Shown here: positions 24,752-36,180 of the stretch, piece by piece | Layout: every line of letters starts with the position of its first letter | Position numbering within the stretch: position 1 is the first letter of the stretch | Origin: Malania oleifera | Taxonomy: Eukaryota > Streptophyta > Magnoliopsida > Santalales > Ximeniaceae | Reading direction: 5' to 3' | Assembly (NCBI RefSeq): GCF_029873635.1 | Contig: NC_080420.1 | Location: 34,432,231-34,496,230 of the forward strand | DNA: 64,000 nt | The notes under the pieces: model-generated | Told to the model about the DNA's origin: nothing | Seen by the model: only the letters and a program-made list of their open reading frames with translations | Database searches by the model: none | Translations under genes and position numbers: made by a program

Positions 24752-26028
24752 TCAACCCATTTTTCTATCTCTGATTCTTGCTGGGTTAAGATTCAGTGAT
24801 TCTTTGACTTTCCATACTCGTGTGGGTTTCACACCTTTTCTTTTAAGTGGGCAATCAAATTTTACGTGCCCCTTCTTTTTGCATAAGACACATGTGGTGT
24901 GAATGTATGGACTGGAAGAGGTACTAGCATAATGTTTCAATTCTTTTACAAAGTACCCCATGTATAAGTTCTTCTTTTTCTTATTTTCAACTCCATTAAA
25001 ACATATACCTTCCTTATCTAAGGTCATATTTTGTGAACCTAAAAGTTTGTCAAAATTTTCTTTACCTCTAGTGAATGTATAGATAATCTTAGACTAGTCC
25101 TCTATTTTCTTTTCAAGCTCTTTCACTTTCAAATTTTTGAGACCCTTGCAAACATCTTGAAGCTTAATGAATTCCTTAGACATATTGTTTGCCTTATGTT
25201 CAAGTTCTGCAATCAAATGGTCCTTTCCATTATCATTAGAAACTTGAGATTTTAAAACAGTCAATTTCTTTTCTAATGATTCATTCTTGCTTTCTAGTCT
25301 TTTAATTTTCAAATTATTTTCTCTTTCAACAAGAACTTTTGATTTACATTCTATAATGCATGCATCATACTTGTTTTTCAGCATAGAATATTTCTTATTC
25401 GATTTAACAAGTAACTTATGAGTCCTAACATATTCACGTTGCAATTTTATCATAAGTTGGCATGCTTTCACTATCACTACTATCATATGATTCACAATCA
25501 AACACATAATTCAAATCAGCATATGAATCATTTTCATAATTATCTACTAAAGCAGAAGGAATCAAGATAACCTCATCATCAGTTAAGGCAACAAAACACT
25601 AGTTACCTCCCTCAAGATCCGTGGAGCCTGAGTCGCACAGAGAGATTACTTCCTTTTGCATGGATGCACTATATCTCCTCTCAAGTTCATCTCAAATCTG
25701 CTTAGCATTACTACACGCCATAACCTCACATAAAACATTAGAATTTAAAGCATGCAGTAAGATATTCATGGTATCAAAATTTACTTGTACTAAGATCCTA
25801 TCATGGTCATTCATTTCACACTCAGATTTTAGGAACATTAGTACACCCAATAGATTTCATAGGCACACAATCACCCTGATCAATGATTTTCCAAAATTTC
25901 CAATTTAAGGCTTTCACATACACAGTCATTCTGAATTTCCATACAGCATAGTTATCACCACAGAATACAGGTGGGTGTGTGACCAATCTTCCCTCACATG
26001 AAGGGGTTGCACTAACACGAGCCATCAT
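24752..26028 (-). pseudogene. S1 gag
   Basis: The minus-strand start at 26028 opens with a UBN2/DUF4219-like gag head (FCGDNYAVWKFRMTVYVKAL). The C-terminal half is a charged coiled coil (about 25094-25400: KIKRLESKNESLEKKLTVLK). It is followed by FTRGKENFDKLLGSQNM and the zinc knuckle CVLCKKKGHVKFDC (about 24860-24902, CCHC ligands intact). This order recalls SIRE/Maximus gag. Stops near 25095 and 25600 break the frame. Gag would form the particle that packages RNA. Confidence 0.75.
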
Positions 26029-26066
26029 GATATTTTACTAAATGACGTCTAAGTCCAAGTTACGAG

Positions 26067-26078
26067 GCTCTGATACCA
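26067..26078 (-). other. Primer binding site of S1
   Basis: Minus strand TGGTATCAGAGC, complementary to the 3' end of initiator methionine tRNA. It lies two bases from the 5' LTR. Confidence 0.85.
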
Positions 26079-26080
26079 AT

Positions 26081-28049
26081 TGTTAGCATTGGTGCAACCC
26101 CAAGAGGGGGGTGAATTGGGTATTTAAAATTCATCACCTAGGTTAACTGGTTTTATCAACAGTGTAATACGGCCTAGGGTCAGTCTACGCAATCAACAAA
26201 TAAACATACATATGCAATAAATGTAAAGTGCGGAAAGTAAGCAATACACGCAATATGTTATCAAGGTTCAGCCAAATTGCCTCCGTTCCCACCTTGGCTA
26301 CACCAGCACAAGGATTCCACTAAAGCTCACTTAATGGGTGGAGCGGCACCGGTTACAACCAGGTCAATTCAATGGACTGACCTCAACCAACACGCCTTAA
26401 CAGGATGGTACACCTAGCTTTCCTCATCGAGCCTAAGCCAGTCCGAGACTATTCCACAGGGCTAGTCTCCCTCTTCATGCCCGTGCCGAGAATACAACCA
26501 ATGTATATAAAGTTTGTACACGGAAATACACTCCTAGACAAGCAGATGTGTGCATCAATACAGCTTAATCAATATTGCAAGTACGAATGATATATAAATA
26601 TGCTCAGTACTCTAATGTGTGCTAAACACTCAATCAAGTATAGATTTTCAGTCCAGATCCATACTATATATACAAACAAGATTTGAAACACAATATGTGA
26701 ACAGCAAAAAATTAAATCAAGGTTTCAAATATGCTAAGCAAGTTGATTCAAACAAACTCAATAAGATATTTCAATATACAAAGCACAATGAAGTTGTTTG
26801 AGAAACTAGTTTTTGAAAAGGATTTTTGCACACAAAAATATAGGTTTGGGTATCTTGCAATGACAATGTAAGAACCACAACCCTCAAAGTCTTCCCACTC
26901 AAGATTTATCAAATGAAATCAGTGGGAGAATTTTAATGCTAAACTCTCAAATAAAATCAATCAAACAATAATACAAGTGAGAGTTCTAGCTAGTGAGATT
27001 AAGCACAATAGGTTTAGAGATACTTACAACACTTGAAAGATCAAGAGATATGGAGTGTTTGAGTGTTATGAAGTAGTGTAGGCTAAAATAGGGTTTTGGA
27101 AATAAAAAGAATTTTTGCCTTAATCAAAATGTTAATCTCTTGCTAATTGTGACAAATGAATTGGTATTTATAGGCAAAGAGGATTTTTTTACCATTGGGG
27201 ACACAATGGGTATAATTAAAATTGTTTCAAAAGTCATTAAGAAAATTAAACCAGTTTACCCCATTTAAAAATCAATAAAAAATATTTTAACCTGCGAGAT
27301 TCGGGTGCCCGGCCAGAGGTTCGGGTGCTCGAACAGACTCAGTTAAAAATTCATTTTAAAACAGTTTGGTCTCCTGAAATTATGTTCGGGTGGCTAAATA
27401 AAAGTCGGTAGCCAAATGTTCGTAATTTCGGGTGCCCAGTTCCAAGTTCGGTTAACCGAACTAATTGAATCAGTTGATCGAGCCAATTTTGAATGTGATC
27501 ATTCGGGCACCCAAATTTTTGAAAAAGAACCTAACACGGATTTGGGTGCCTAAAGAAATACACTCAAAAGTGGTTCGGGTGCCCAAAACACCAAGTCAAC
27601 ATATTGGCTTTTTCGATCACCCGAGCCGTTTTGCATGGCATAGGTTCAGTCGCCCAAACCCTCTCATTGTTCTCAATTAAGTTCCTTTTTAACCTGAATT
27701 GATTCCCTTAATATGAAGAGTGATGTTGGGGACTTGTGTACTCAATGTAGGTACCTAAAGTTATGGTCGATTTGAGCATACCTACCTATCATGCATGATG
27801 CAAATTATTACAAGTCATAGGAGTGCACAGTCCATAATCAAATGTACATCCCAGAATGAAGAAACTAAATAATAATTACAAATACAACACATATTTCTTC
27901 ATTCTTCAGCACGAACACCGTACCCATAATGGTATGTCTTTTAGTCCGAAAGCGCGCACAAGGTGAACCTGCTTGCAAGTCTTAGCATAACCATTAGTAC
28001 TAAGAGTATTTGTCATAATCAAAACTGGGTGTGACCTATTAGGTCAACA
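26081..28049 (-). repeat. 5' LTR of S1
   Basis: Starts TGTTAGCATT and ends AGGTCAACA on the plus strand. By eye it agrees with the 3' LTR at roughly nine positions in ten, and many differences are C/T or G/A. It contains a near-palindrome array (27297-27662) and a TATA box (27165-27174, minus). Confidence 0.9.
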
Positions 28050-28054
28050 AGGTA

Positions 28055-28306
28055 GTTGTTGTTCGATTTCCCAAAAGTGGCAGGGTCAAATTTTGAAGGC
28101 AGGCCAATGGATCCATCGAGATGTCCAAGTAGATCTTGGCTCTCAATGAGGGGAAGAATTTGATTATGCCAGAGAAGATAATTTGTAGATGATAGCTTTA
28201 CCGTGATCATGTGAGTAAGTGTATGGCAAGGTGGAGGAGCGGAAGATCCTGCAGTTGTCATGATTTTGATAGGATCTCTGATAATTGCAATAATTGCAGG
28301 AGCCAA
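28055..28306 (-). pseudogene. Copia C1 gag N-terminal part
   Basis: On the minus strand MITVKLSSTNYLLWHNQILP and LLGHLDGS are the standard head of Retrofit/Ale-type Copia gag (UBN2 family). The frame runs into the S1 target site and resumes at 19055. Confidence 0.85.
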
Positions 28307-29012
28307 CGAAGTAGATCACAAAGAGTGAACGATGAATGGCGAAGATTCAGCAACATCGGTGAGCTTTGACGGTGCTAGTTCACTGAGAAGGGAGTGGCGG
28401 AGTCGTCGTCAATGGATATGCACGGCGATGAGCAAAGACAAAGACGACGTCAGAGGATGTCAATGATGGAAGTGATGACGTCAGAGGATGAATTTGTTAG
28501 CGAAGAACGATGAAGATCCGAGAAGCCGGCGTGGTGCAGATCCGATGAGGAGATGAAGGGAAGAACTAGTTAGTGTTTTGCAATCGAAAGTGAAGGAGTG
28601 CTGGAGACGATGGAGACAATTGAGATAGGGTCACACAGTTTGCAGAGAAAGATGGTGAAACGTGAAGGCACAGATCGAGAAATGGTGATGGCAGAGTCGA
28701 ATAACCGAGAGTGATGTCGCTGGGAGTTGGTGCAGCCGCATGCGATCGACAAGAGTTGCCGGAGACGACGTCGAAGATGATGCCGAAGTTGGGTGACAAG
28801 AACAGACAGCGACAGAGAGGTTCAATAATTGGAGAATAATATCGTTGGAAATTGATGATGGGAACAAGGGGCAACGGAAAGGCAAGGATGGTGGTGTCCG
28901 TCGAGTTTGGTCTCTGGTGTACGAGAGATAGTGATGGCAACAAAGGGCAGCGGAGGGATATGGATCAGGGGTTGTTGATGATGAAGACGATGGCGGGGCG
29001 AGGGAAGCAGGG
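28307..29012 (-). other. GC-rich 5' leader of Copia C1
   Basis: GC-rich stretch between the 5' LTR and the gag start, with overlapping open frames on both strands and no recognisable protein. It is read as untranslated leader. Confidence 0.5.
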
Positions 29013-29138
29013 CTGCAGACGGGAGACCCAGCACTATGGTATGGATGAAAATTGCTATATTTATATTAACAAGAAATAATTATAATTAAATGAGATTATA
29101 AATATTACGGAAACTAATCTCAACAATTAAGGGTGGAT

Positions 29139-29340
29139 CATGGTTTTAAATAACGGCCGTTACGTAACGTAACGGCCGATATGTAACGTAAATCAAGGGC
29201 TCCGAAACCGATCCGGGCCGATAATGCGGTTCGGAAAAAATTCACAGCCGTAACGGCCGTTACGGACGTAACGGTCCGTAACAGCCGTTACCCCTACGTT
29301 ACACTCCGTAACAGTCCGTTACGGACCGTTACATACCGAC
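29139..29340 (+). repeat. 5' terminal and subterminal repeats of the hAT element
   Basis: After the CATGGTT terminus, words such as AACGGCCGTTACG, CCGTTACGG and GGTCCGTAACAG recur more than ten times in both orientations in under 200 bases. Such clusters are typical transposase-binding regions. The matching 3' block (35450-35560) uses CGTTAC plus CCCGCGAC words. Confidence 0.75.
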
Positions 29341-29559
29341 AACTTGCAGAATCTGCTTTCTGCTGCGCAGCGTTCCTTTCCCCCTTTCCCGAGTCCCAAG
29401 CACCCATCTACCATTCAATCTACCTAAATCTAACATTCAAAGAACAAAAATACTTACTTGCAGTTTTGTTGGCCAAGCCGCTGAAGCTATAAGAAGGCTT
29501 CACGCCTTCACTCCTTCGAAGCCTGAGTTACTCATCTTCGCAGCCTTCGTTTCCTGAAT

Positions 29560-31531
29560 CCTGAACCTAACAAAGTTCTTCAAAGCTTGAGAGTGGCCGA
29601 AGGCAGCTTCATCCGCCACCGCCAGTCGTCGCACTCGCCGCCACCAGCCAGCCCTCTACCAGTCGTCGGCGTCGTCGCACTCGCAGCCACCAGCCAGCCC
29701 TCCGCCAGTCGTCGCACGAAGCTTCGAGGCTTCGAGGCTCCTCCATCCTCCGAGTCGCCTCCCCTCTCTCGGTCTCACTCAGAGTCTCAGACTCTCTGCC
29801 CTCTGCTCATCTCGCGTATGAGATAAGCTTTATTTCAGTAACACTCAACACCCACAACCACATCTTAAATATTTTATTATGTTTTTGTTTTTAATTATAA
29901 TTTATTGTAAGTAATGTTTGTTAAATTGAATTAAAAAAAAAAGAGTAATTTAATAGAGTAAAAAGCTTTAAAATTTCAGATTCATTTAATATGCAAATTG
30001 GTTCCTAAACAATTTAAGCATGTCATATTCTGTTTTGATTAACATACTTTTATTCATTCTTTACGTATTCTTTCTTTCCTTTTGATTTCATTGCATATAA
30101 AATATATATTATTTTAAAATAAATGACTATGACATGGCATTCCAAAAATATGGAGTGGACAATTTCTCATGTTCTATTTCTATGCTATTTTATATTTGTG
30201 AGTAAAACAACATTTTGCATAATTATTTCCCCTAACAGCATTTTTTTTGTTGTAAATTATTATATTCATATACAATATCAATTTCATTTATATGGTATCG
30301 CATTAACATTTTTTGAAAGCTGACACCGTTAGAAATAGACTAATAGTATTATGGTTACAGAATTCCAAGATACAACATTAGTACAAAAAATACTCTTTTC
30401 TAGTCTTATGCCTTGCCTATAGATGCAGCTCTTGTTTTTTTTTTCTTTTCAAAGATCAGAAATCTCCCACATCTTAAACTTTTTATTATGTTTTTTTTTT
30501 TAATTATAATTTGTTGTAAATTATGTTTGTTAAATTGAATTAAAAAAAGAGTAATTTAATAGAGTAAAAAATCAAAAAATAGTAATAATTATGTAAAATA
30601 AAATTTTCTTAATTTATAAATATTTTAATTGTCTTATATTTTTTGAAAGGTAATTAGGAAAATTTAGTTTTATCACATATTTCCTATTTATAAATATTTT
30701 TTAAGTTTTAAAATATCATTTTGACGTTAAATTTAAAATTAGGTAAAATAAATCGTTACATGATCTATTTTTTGTTTTTCAGTTATCAAATAAAGTAAAA
30801 ATTGATAACTTAATAAAAAACATTTTAACCTAATAGTTAATATATTAATAATTCAGATTTTTGCTAATTACTAGTTTACTACTGGAATTTGTAGAAAAAT
30901 TTTATTTTAATCCATAAATTGAGAAAATGCTTAAAAAATTAAATAGAAAATTTGTACTGTATGGATCTCTATTAGTGATGCTGTGATGTATATAAAAGTA
31001 GAGCAAGTTTTTTCCACCTTTAAAATTACAATGTTAATTTCTTATAGTTATAAATAAAAATAAAATCAAGTTAAAAAAATAATGAAAATACCTTTTTAAA
31101 GATAAAGGAATATATTTTTTTGTAATAAAATATCTAATATTTTAATCCATATACTGAGAAAATGTTTAAAAAATTAAATAGTCAATTTGTAATGTATGGA
31201 TCTCTATTTGTGATGCTATGATGTATATGAAAGTAGAGTAAAAATCTTTTTCACCTGTTAATTTCTTATAGTTATAAATGAAAATAAAATCAAGCTATAA
31301 AAAATAATGAAAATATCTTTTTAAAGATAAAGGAATATATTTTTTTTGTAATAAAATATCTAATATTTTATAATTTTGTTTATTTAAATATAAAAATAAT
31401 AAACATTACTTATTATTTTTAATCAAATATTATACTTATTTTTACGTAATAAGTATTTAAAATTAGGACTATTTAGTACTTATTATTTAATATTTACTAA
31501 ATTACTAATTATATTATTCCTGTCATTGTAG
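29560..31531 (+). other. hAT 5' untranslated exon and long AT-rich intron
   Basis: A GC-rich exon-like stretch (about 29580-29825) contains an internal duplication of CCAGCCAGCCCTC plus CAGTCGTC words. Then about 1.7 kb of AT-rich sequence ends at a splice-acceptor-like TGTCATTGTAG (31531). Inside are two near-identical blocks of about 105 bp (29860-29970 and 30469-30575) and a tandem duplication (30906-31370). Confidence 0.5.
30906..31370 (+). repeat. Tandem duplication, 235 bp unit, in the hAT intron
   Basis: TTTAATCCAT starts both copies (30906 and 31141). Both contain AATTAAATAG, TGTATGGATCTCTATT and AGATAAAGGAATATATTTTT at matching offsets. Confidence 0.85.
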
Positions 31532-31595
31532 GAAGGTTGTAACTTTGTATTTTCTTTATATTTTGTGTAGAGATCATCAAATTAAGTCTATCAAT

Positions 31596-34500
31596 ATGTC
31601 ACGTGATAGAGGAAATGAAAACTTACCTAGTGAAGATATTGGATGGCATTTTGGTACTGCGGTAGACGGTAATAGACATGTTATTATGTGTAAGTTATGT
31701 GGGAAGATAATCAAAGGGGGCATTACACGCTTGAAACAACACTTGGCACATAAAAAGGGTCAAGTAGCTGGATGCTCAAATGTGACCACACAAGTAAGAG
31801 AACAAATGATGAAACATCTACAACAGTATGCTGAGAAGAAAAGAGACAAACAAAAAAGGCAAGAAGAAGCAGAAGCCCAAATTAGAGGAGATTTTGAGAA
31901 TTTGAGCGATGAAGAAGACTTGGAAGAAGAAAGTATGAGATTTGCTCGATAAGAAAGCATGCGATCACAACAACAATGGGAAGAGAGACAAAGATTTCGA
32001 GCAAGAACAACTGGAAGGGGTAATATTTATGAAGAGGGAGGTGGCTCTGGCAGTGGTGCTACCAGTGGTTTCAATAGAGCAGGAGCTCGATCTTATAGTG
32101 GTCGAGAAGCTGGAGGTAGTGGACGACAATGGATCAATCCTGATGCCCCTGAAGCTAGACTAAAGGCAATGGATCCTATTTTAGAAAGAAGCAAGAGTGC
32201 GAAACAACCAAAACTCAACACAAAGTTACTGAAAGGTTTAAGAAGTAAATTAGGAAAAGCGGTTGGAAAATTCCTAATTTATAATCGGATTCCAGCGAAT
32301 GTAACTGACTCTCCATTTATGCAGCCTATGCTTGATATTGCTGCAGAGGTTGGAAAGGGGGTGAAGGGTCCATCACCCTATGAGATATCTGAAATTTATT
32401 TGGAGCAAGAGTATCAAGAAATGAAAAATTATATAGCTTCTTTTGCTGGAATTTGGAAGGAAAGAGGTGTAACACTTATGTGTGATGGTTGGTCAGGACC
32501 AACTAGAAAACACATTATAAACTTTTTAGTTTATTGCGATAGAGGCACCGTGTTTCATAAATCAGTTGATGCCTCTGATGTGCCAAGCAGAACAGCTGAA
32601 TATTATTTCAGGTAATTTTCTAATTTTAATTGTATATGCAAATAGTATTATGGACTTGCATGTTTTTAATTAAATAGTAGTAATTATTGAATTTATAATT
32701 TCATTTCAGATTAATGGATGAGGTGGTTGAAGAAATTGGAGAGGAGAATGTTGTCCAAGTAGTGACTGATAATGAAGCTGCAATGAAGGCAGGAGGAAAA
32801 TTATTAATGCAGAAGAGGCCCAATCTCTATTGGACAGCATGTGCAGCTCATTGCATAGACCTTATTCTTGAAGATATTGGTAAGAAAAGTAATGTGAAGA
32901 AGGTCTTAGAAGATGCAAGAACAATAACCTCATTTATTTACAACCACACATGGACAGTGAATTTCATGAAGAAATTCACAAATAATAGAGAGTTACTTCG
33001 CCCTACCATCACTCGATTTGCCACAAATTTCATTGCTTTGGAGACTATTGTCAGGCATAAACAAGCACTAAGGGAAATGTTTACATCTGATGCTTGGAAA
33101 AACTCAAGGTTTGGAATGGCAAAATCAGGCCCAGCATATGATTCAAAGAAAATTATCTTAGGCAAAGAGTTTTGGCAAAAGGCCTATGATATAATTAAAG
33201 TGCAAGAACCCTTGGTGAAAGTTCTTAAATTGGTTGATGGTGATGAAAAACCAACCATGGGCTTCATATATGAGGCAATTGATAGGGCGAAGTTGGCCAT
33301 TCAAAAAGATTGCCGGTTTTACAAAGACTATTGGAAAATTATTAACAACCGGTGGAGTTTTCAGTTGCACCAAGATTTGCACGCTGCTGGTAAGTGTAAA
33401 TCAAATACAATTTCTTATTATTTTAACTTTTAAATTATGCATAGTTGCATTAGAAAACTATTGATTAATATGTTTCTAAATTTAATTGTAGGGTATTTTT
33501 TGAACCCACAATTTCTTTATGGTGCCCCACCCTCTCCTGAAGTTGCTAGAGAAGTCATGGATGGAGTTAAAAAAGTGATAACCAAGTTGGTACCCGATAT
33601 AGATACTCAAATTCGGGCTATTAATCAAGTAAGTATTGGTTCCATTAAATTGAATAATGAATTGTTCTAGTATTTAATAATACTTTTAAGAATAATTATT
33701 AATATATCTAATTAATTAATTATATTTCACAATCATCCTTTTTTAGTTGTTGCTATATCGAGATAGGCAGGAGACTTTTGGAACCCCGTTGGCTCAAAGG
33801 GCAGTAAAACAAACAAATCCTGGTAAATATGGCTATATAGCTAAATAATAGAGAATTACTCTATTTTCTCTCTTTGTGTTCAAATTTGACTCTTGAAATA
33901 CGCTATACTAACATAAAACTCTTTTTAATTATTCATGCAGCTGAATGGTGGATTCATTATGACTTGTGTGCTCCTGAGCTCCAAAGAATAGCAATTAGAG
34001 TTCTTAGTCAGACCACATCAGCTTCGAACTGTGAGCGCAATTGGAGCACCTTTAGCCTCATCCATACGAAAACAAGAAATAGATTAAAGTACATGAGACT
34101 ACAAAAACTTGTTTTCGTACATTACAACATGAGGTTAAAGTTAAGACGTACAATGAGAAGAAGTCAATGAGAAATTGAAGAGGGTTTCAATCCTATCAAT
34201 TTGGACTACATTTTCGAAGAAGATGATCCTTTAAGTCAATGGTTAGAGGAGAGAGAGACACCACTACTCGACGGTCAGGACAATTCAAATTGGTTAAATG
34301 AAGAGGTTGGTGGTACTACAGAAGGAGGTGATCAACCACCAATAAACGCGCATGATGATTCAAGTTCAAGTCCTGAACGCACACAAAGTGATGACAATCT
34401 TGGTTTGAGCCCACCAAGTGATGATGATGGTAATAGTGGTGCTGGAGCTGGGGTTGGGGGGGTGGCAGTGGTGGTGGTGGAGGCGGCGGTGTAGAATATA

Positions 34501-35042
34501 ATTATGGATATGATACAGGGACATCATTTGGAAGGGATATATATCCTTCTGATCCTTATAGACTACATGACATACCTGAAAATTATGACTTGAGTATTCC
34601 TCCAGGGAACCAATCTTCACAACCCAGGAGAAGGAGTGCTCGTGGTGACCCTAGCGATTCTACTGAAGATTCATATGGTGTGGTTCGTAGTTTTGGCGAC
34701 TTTGGTTTAGATGGTTCATCATCACAATCATATGGATCTCATCCAGCATATCCACATTATGCATCTCGTGACTCACATTTTTATCCCAGTGGATCAGGAA
34801 TCTCAGGATCTAGTGAGTCTTCTTCTACACACTACCCAGAGCCAGCCCCTGCCCCAACTTATAGACATTATTCAGGAGAATTTTCATCACCAGTACATTT
34901 TCAAGAGCAACAACAAAATGACGCAAACTTGGGTTCATTTAACTATGTATTTCCACAAGGATGGGGAGATAATTTCTCATCCCAATCTCAAGATACAGAT
35001 GCAAATTATGAAGACCCTCCACGTCATTCTTTTTGGTGGTGA
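31596..35042 (+). pseudogene. hAT transposase (BED finger, DUF659, hAT dimerisation), nearly intact
   Basis: Six coding exons with good splice sites: 31596-32611, 32710-33389, 33492-33628, 33747-33822, 33941 onward. Domains: a BED zinc finger (CKLCGKIIKGG...LKQHLAH, about residues 28-52); DUF659 core with MCDGWSG; VVTDNEA and the CAAHCIDL block; and a C-terminal dimerisation domain with SQTTSASNCERNWS (about 34010-34060). The D, D and E positions expected of the hAT catalytic triad are present. Lesions: an in-frame TAA at 31950-31952, a TGA at 34168-34170, and a frame change in the G-run near 34453-34461. After the dimerisation domain a long Gly/Ser/Pro/Gln-rich tail continues to 35042. The enzyme would excise and reinsert the element in the nucleus. 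Confidence 0.9.
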
Positions 35043-35614
35043 CATGTGTTATGTTATAAATTTGTAATATTGTATTCATGTATTTTCAACTATTTATTGA
35101 TATTTGATATTAATCACTTTTTAAATTCATGTATGTGTAATCACTGTAATGTGTATATTGACTTATTGAGTATTAAGTCTATTGAGTATTGATTCATTTT
35201 TAGTAACTTTATGACTTTAATTAATTGATTCTTACATTTCTACATCTTTTTACTCATTAAACTAATGTAAACTATAAAAAAATATGCTTTTTTTTGTAAA
35301 CAACGCACTAAAATTAATATAAAAATCATAATGCCTATTAAAAAGCATTTGTAGGGTGAATGAAAGCCTGCAAAATTCATTAAAAATCATGTATTAATGG
35401 ATTTCATGCTTATTTTTTAATTTTGGCATGGTTGTGCATGTGTGAAAAAAATTCACGACCGTTACGCCCGCTTCCCGTTACGTAACACCCGCGTCTCCCG
35501 CGACCCGCGACACCCGCGACCGTTTCGCGACGTTACCCGCGACCGCGATTTCGAACCATGGGGTGGATGCTGCTATATTTGGGAAGCATGAGCTGTGTGA
35601 TCCTCAACAAAACT

Positions 35615-36180
35615 CCCCCTTCTCTTCTTCTAGGTTCTCTTGCAAATTGACACATCCCATGAGTGCGTTTTTCTCCTCTTTTACATATTTTATGATAGCA
35701 TGAGTATTTAATTTTTATATGGAAAGATGTTTATATTTTCTTATTATGTTTACATTTTCTATACAATGTATAGGTTTTTTTTTTTGTATAGTTTTTTTTT
35801 TTTCTCAAAAATATTCAATATTTTTCACATCATCTTTTATGTAGGGGTAAATTTTTTGGAAAGGAAAAATAATGTATTTTTTTGAACGAAAATTTGCATA
35901 ATTTCATTTTTTTTTTTTTTTTTTTAAAGATCCATGCATACAATTTGCATTTTTTTTAAGAAAAAAAAAATTTTTTCTTTTTTGGGTTTCACGTGACGAC
36001 TGCATGTGTATTGCATGCTCTTCATTTTTCATAAAATCCATGCATTGTCATGGCCCCCATATGTGGTTTTACATCCCTTTCTAAATAGACCCTTTTTTTT
36101 TTAGAAAATGAACCAATGATCTTTCTTTCCATGTAAAATCAAGTCACATTCTCTTATTAATATGCGTATTTCGAAATCAA
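35615..36180 (+). other. Host sequence continuing after Copia C1
   Basis: Continuation of the C/T-rich leader-like sequence seen before 10020 (CCCCCTTCTCTTCTTC), then T- and A-rich non-coding sequence. No gene seen. Confidence 0.45.

Larger units (their letters stand above)
19061..28049 (-). mobile_element. SIRE-like LTR retrotransposon S1 without pol, TSD AGGTA
   Basis: Two direct LTRs of about 1.97 kb bound a 5.05 kb interior. TSD AGGTA is perfect (19056-19060, 28050-28054). A PBS TGGTATCAGAGC and a polypurine tract are next to the LTRs on the minus strand. The interior holds a gag-like ORF and an ORF of the putative plant transposon protein (PF20167) type. I see no protease, integrase, RT or RNase H. 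It would therefore depend on enzymes from a relative. The gag architecture (coiled coil, then FTRGKENFDKLLG, then CCHC) resembles the SIRE/Maximus group of Copia. Confidence 0.85.
29139..35560 (+). mobile_element. hAT DNA transposon, TSD GGGTGGAT
   Basis: The 6422 bp element has terminal inverted repeats CATGGTT, ends CATGGTTTTAAAT and ATTTCGAACCATG, and the 8 bp duplication typical of hAT (29131-29138, 35561-35568). Subterminal blocks rich in CGTTACGG/CCGTAACG lie at both ends. It encodes a multi-exon hAT transposase on the plus strand. It is the youngest visible layer at this site because it sits in the LTR of Copia C1. Confidence 0.95.
10021..35609 (-). mobile_element. Copia retrotransposon C1 (Ale/Retrofit-like), split by four later insertions
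   Basis: TSD AAACT flanks the whole unit (10016-10020, 35610-35614). On the minus strand the order is 5' LTR, gag, protease/integrase, reverse transcriptase, RNase H, 3' LTR, with integrase before RT, as in Copia. Four insertions, each with its own target duplication, interrupt it: a hAT element in the 5' LTR, a SIRE-like element in gag, and two solo LTRs in pol. Reading frames resume across each insertion site, which confirms the nesting. Internal stops make the element non-functional. Confidence 0.9.
29013..35609 (-). repeat. 5' LTR of Copia C1, split by the hAT element
   Basis: Two pieces, about 29013-29138 and 35569-35609, rebuild an LTR matching 10021-10192 once the hAT element and one copy of its 8 bp duplication are removed. 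The start near 29013 is approximate because the outer part has diverged. Confidence 0.7.

Noticed and set aside
28566-29034. Cluster of overlapping minus-strand frames
   Set aside because: GC-rich leader of Copia C1 between LTR and gag; low stop frequency is from composition.
34711-35067. His-rich plus-strand frame overlapping the hAT tail
   Set aside because: It is a shadow of the Ser/Pro/Gln-rich transposase tail in another frame.
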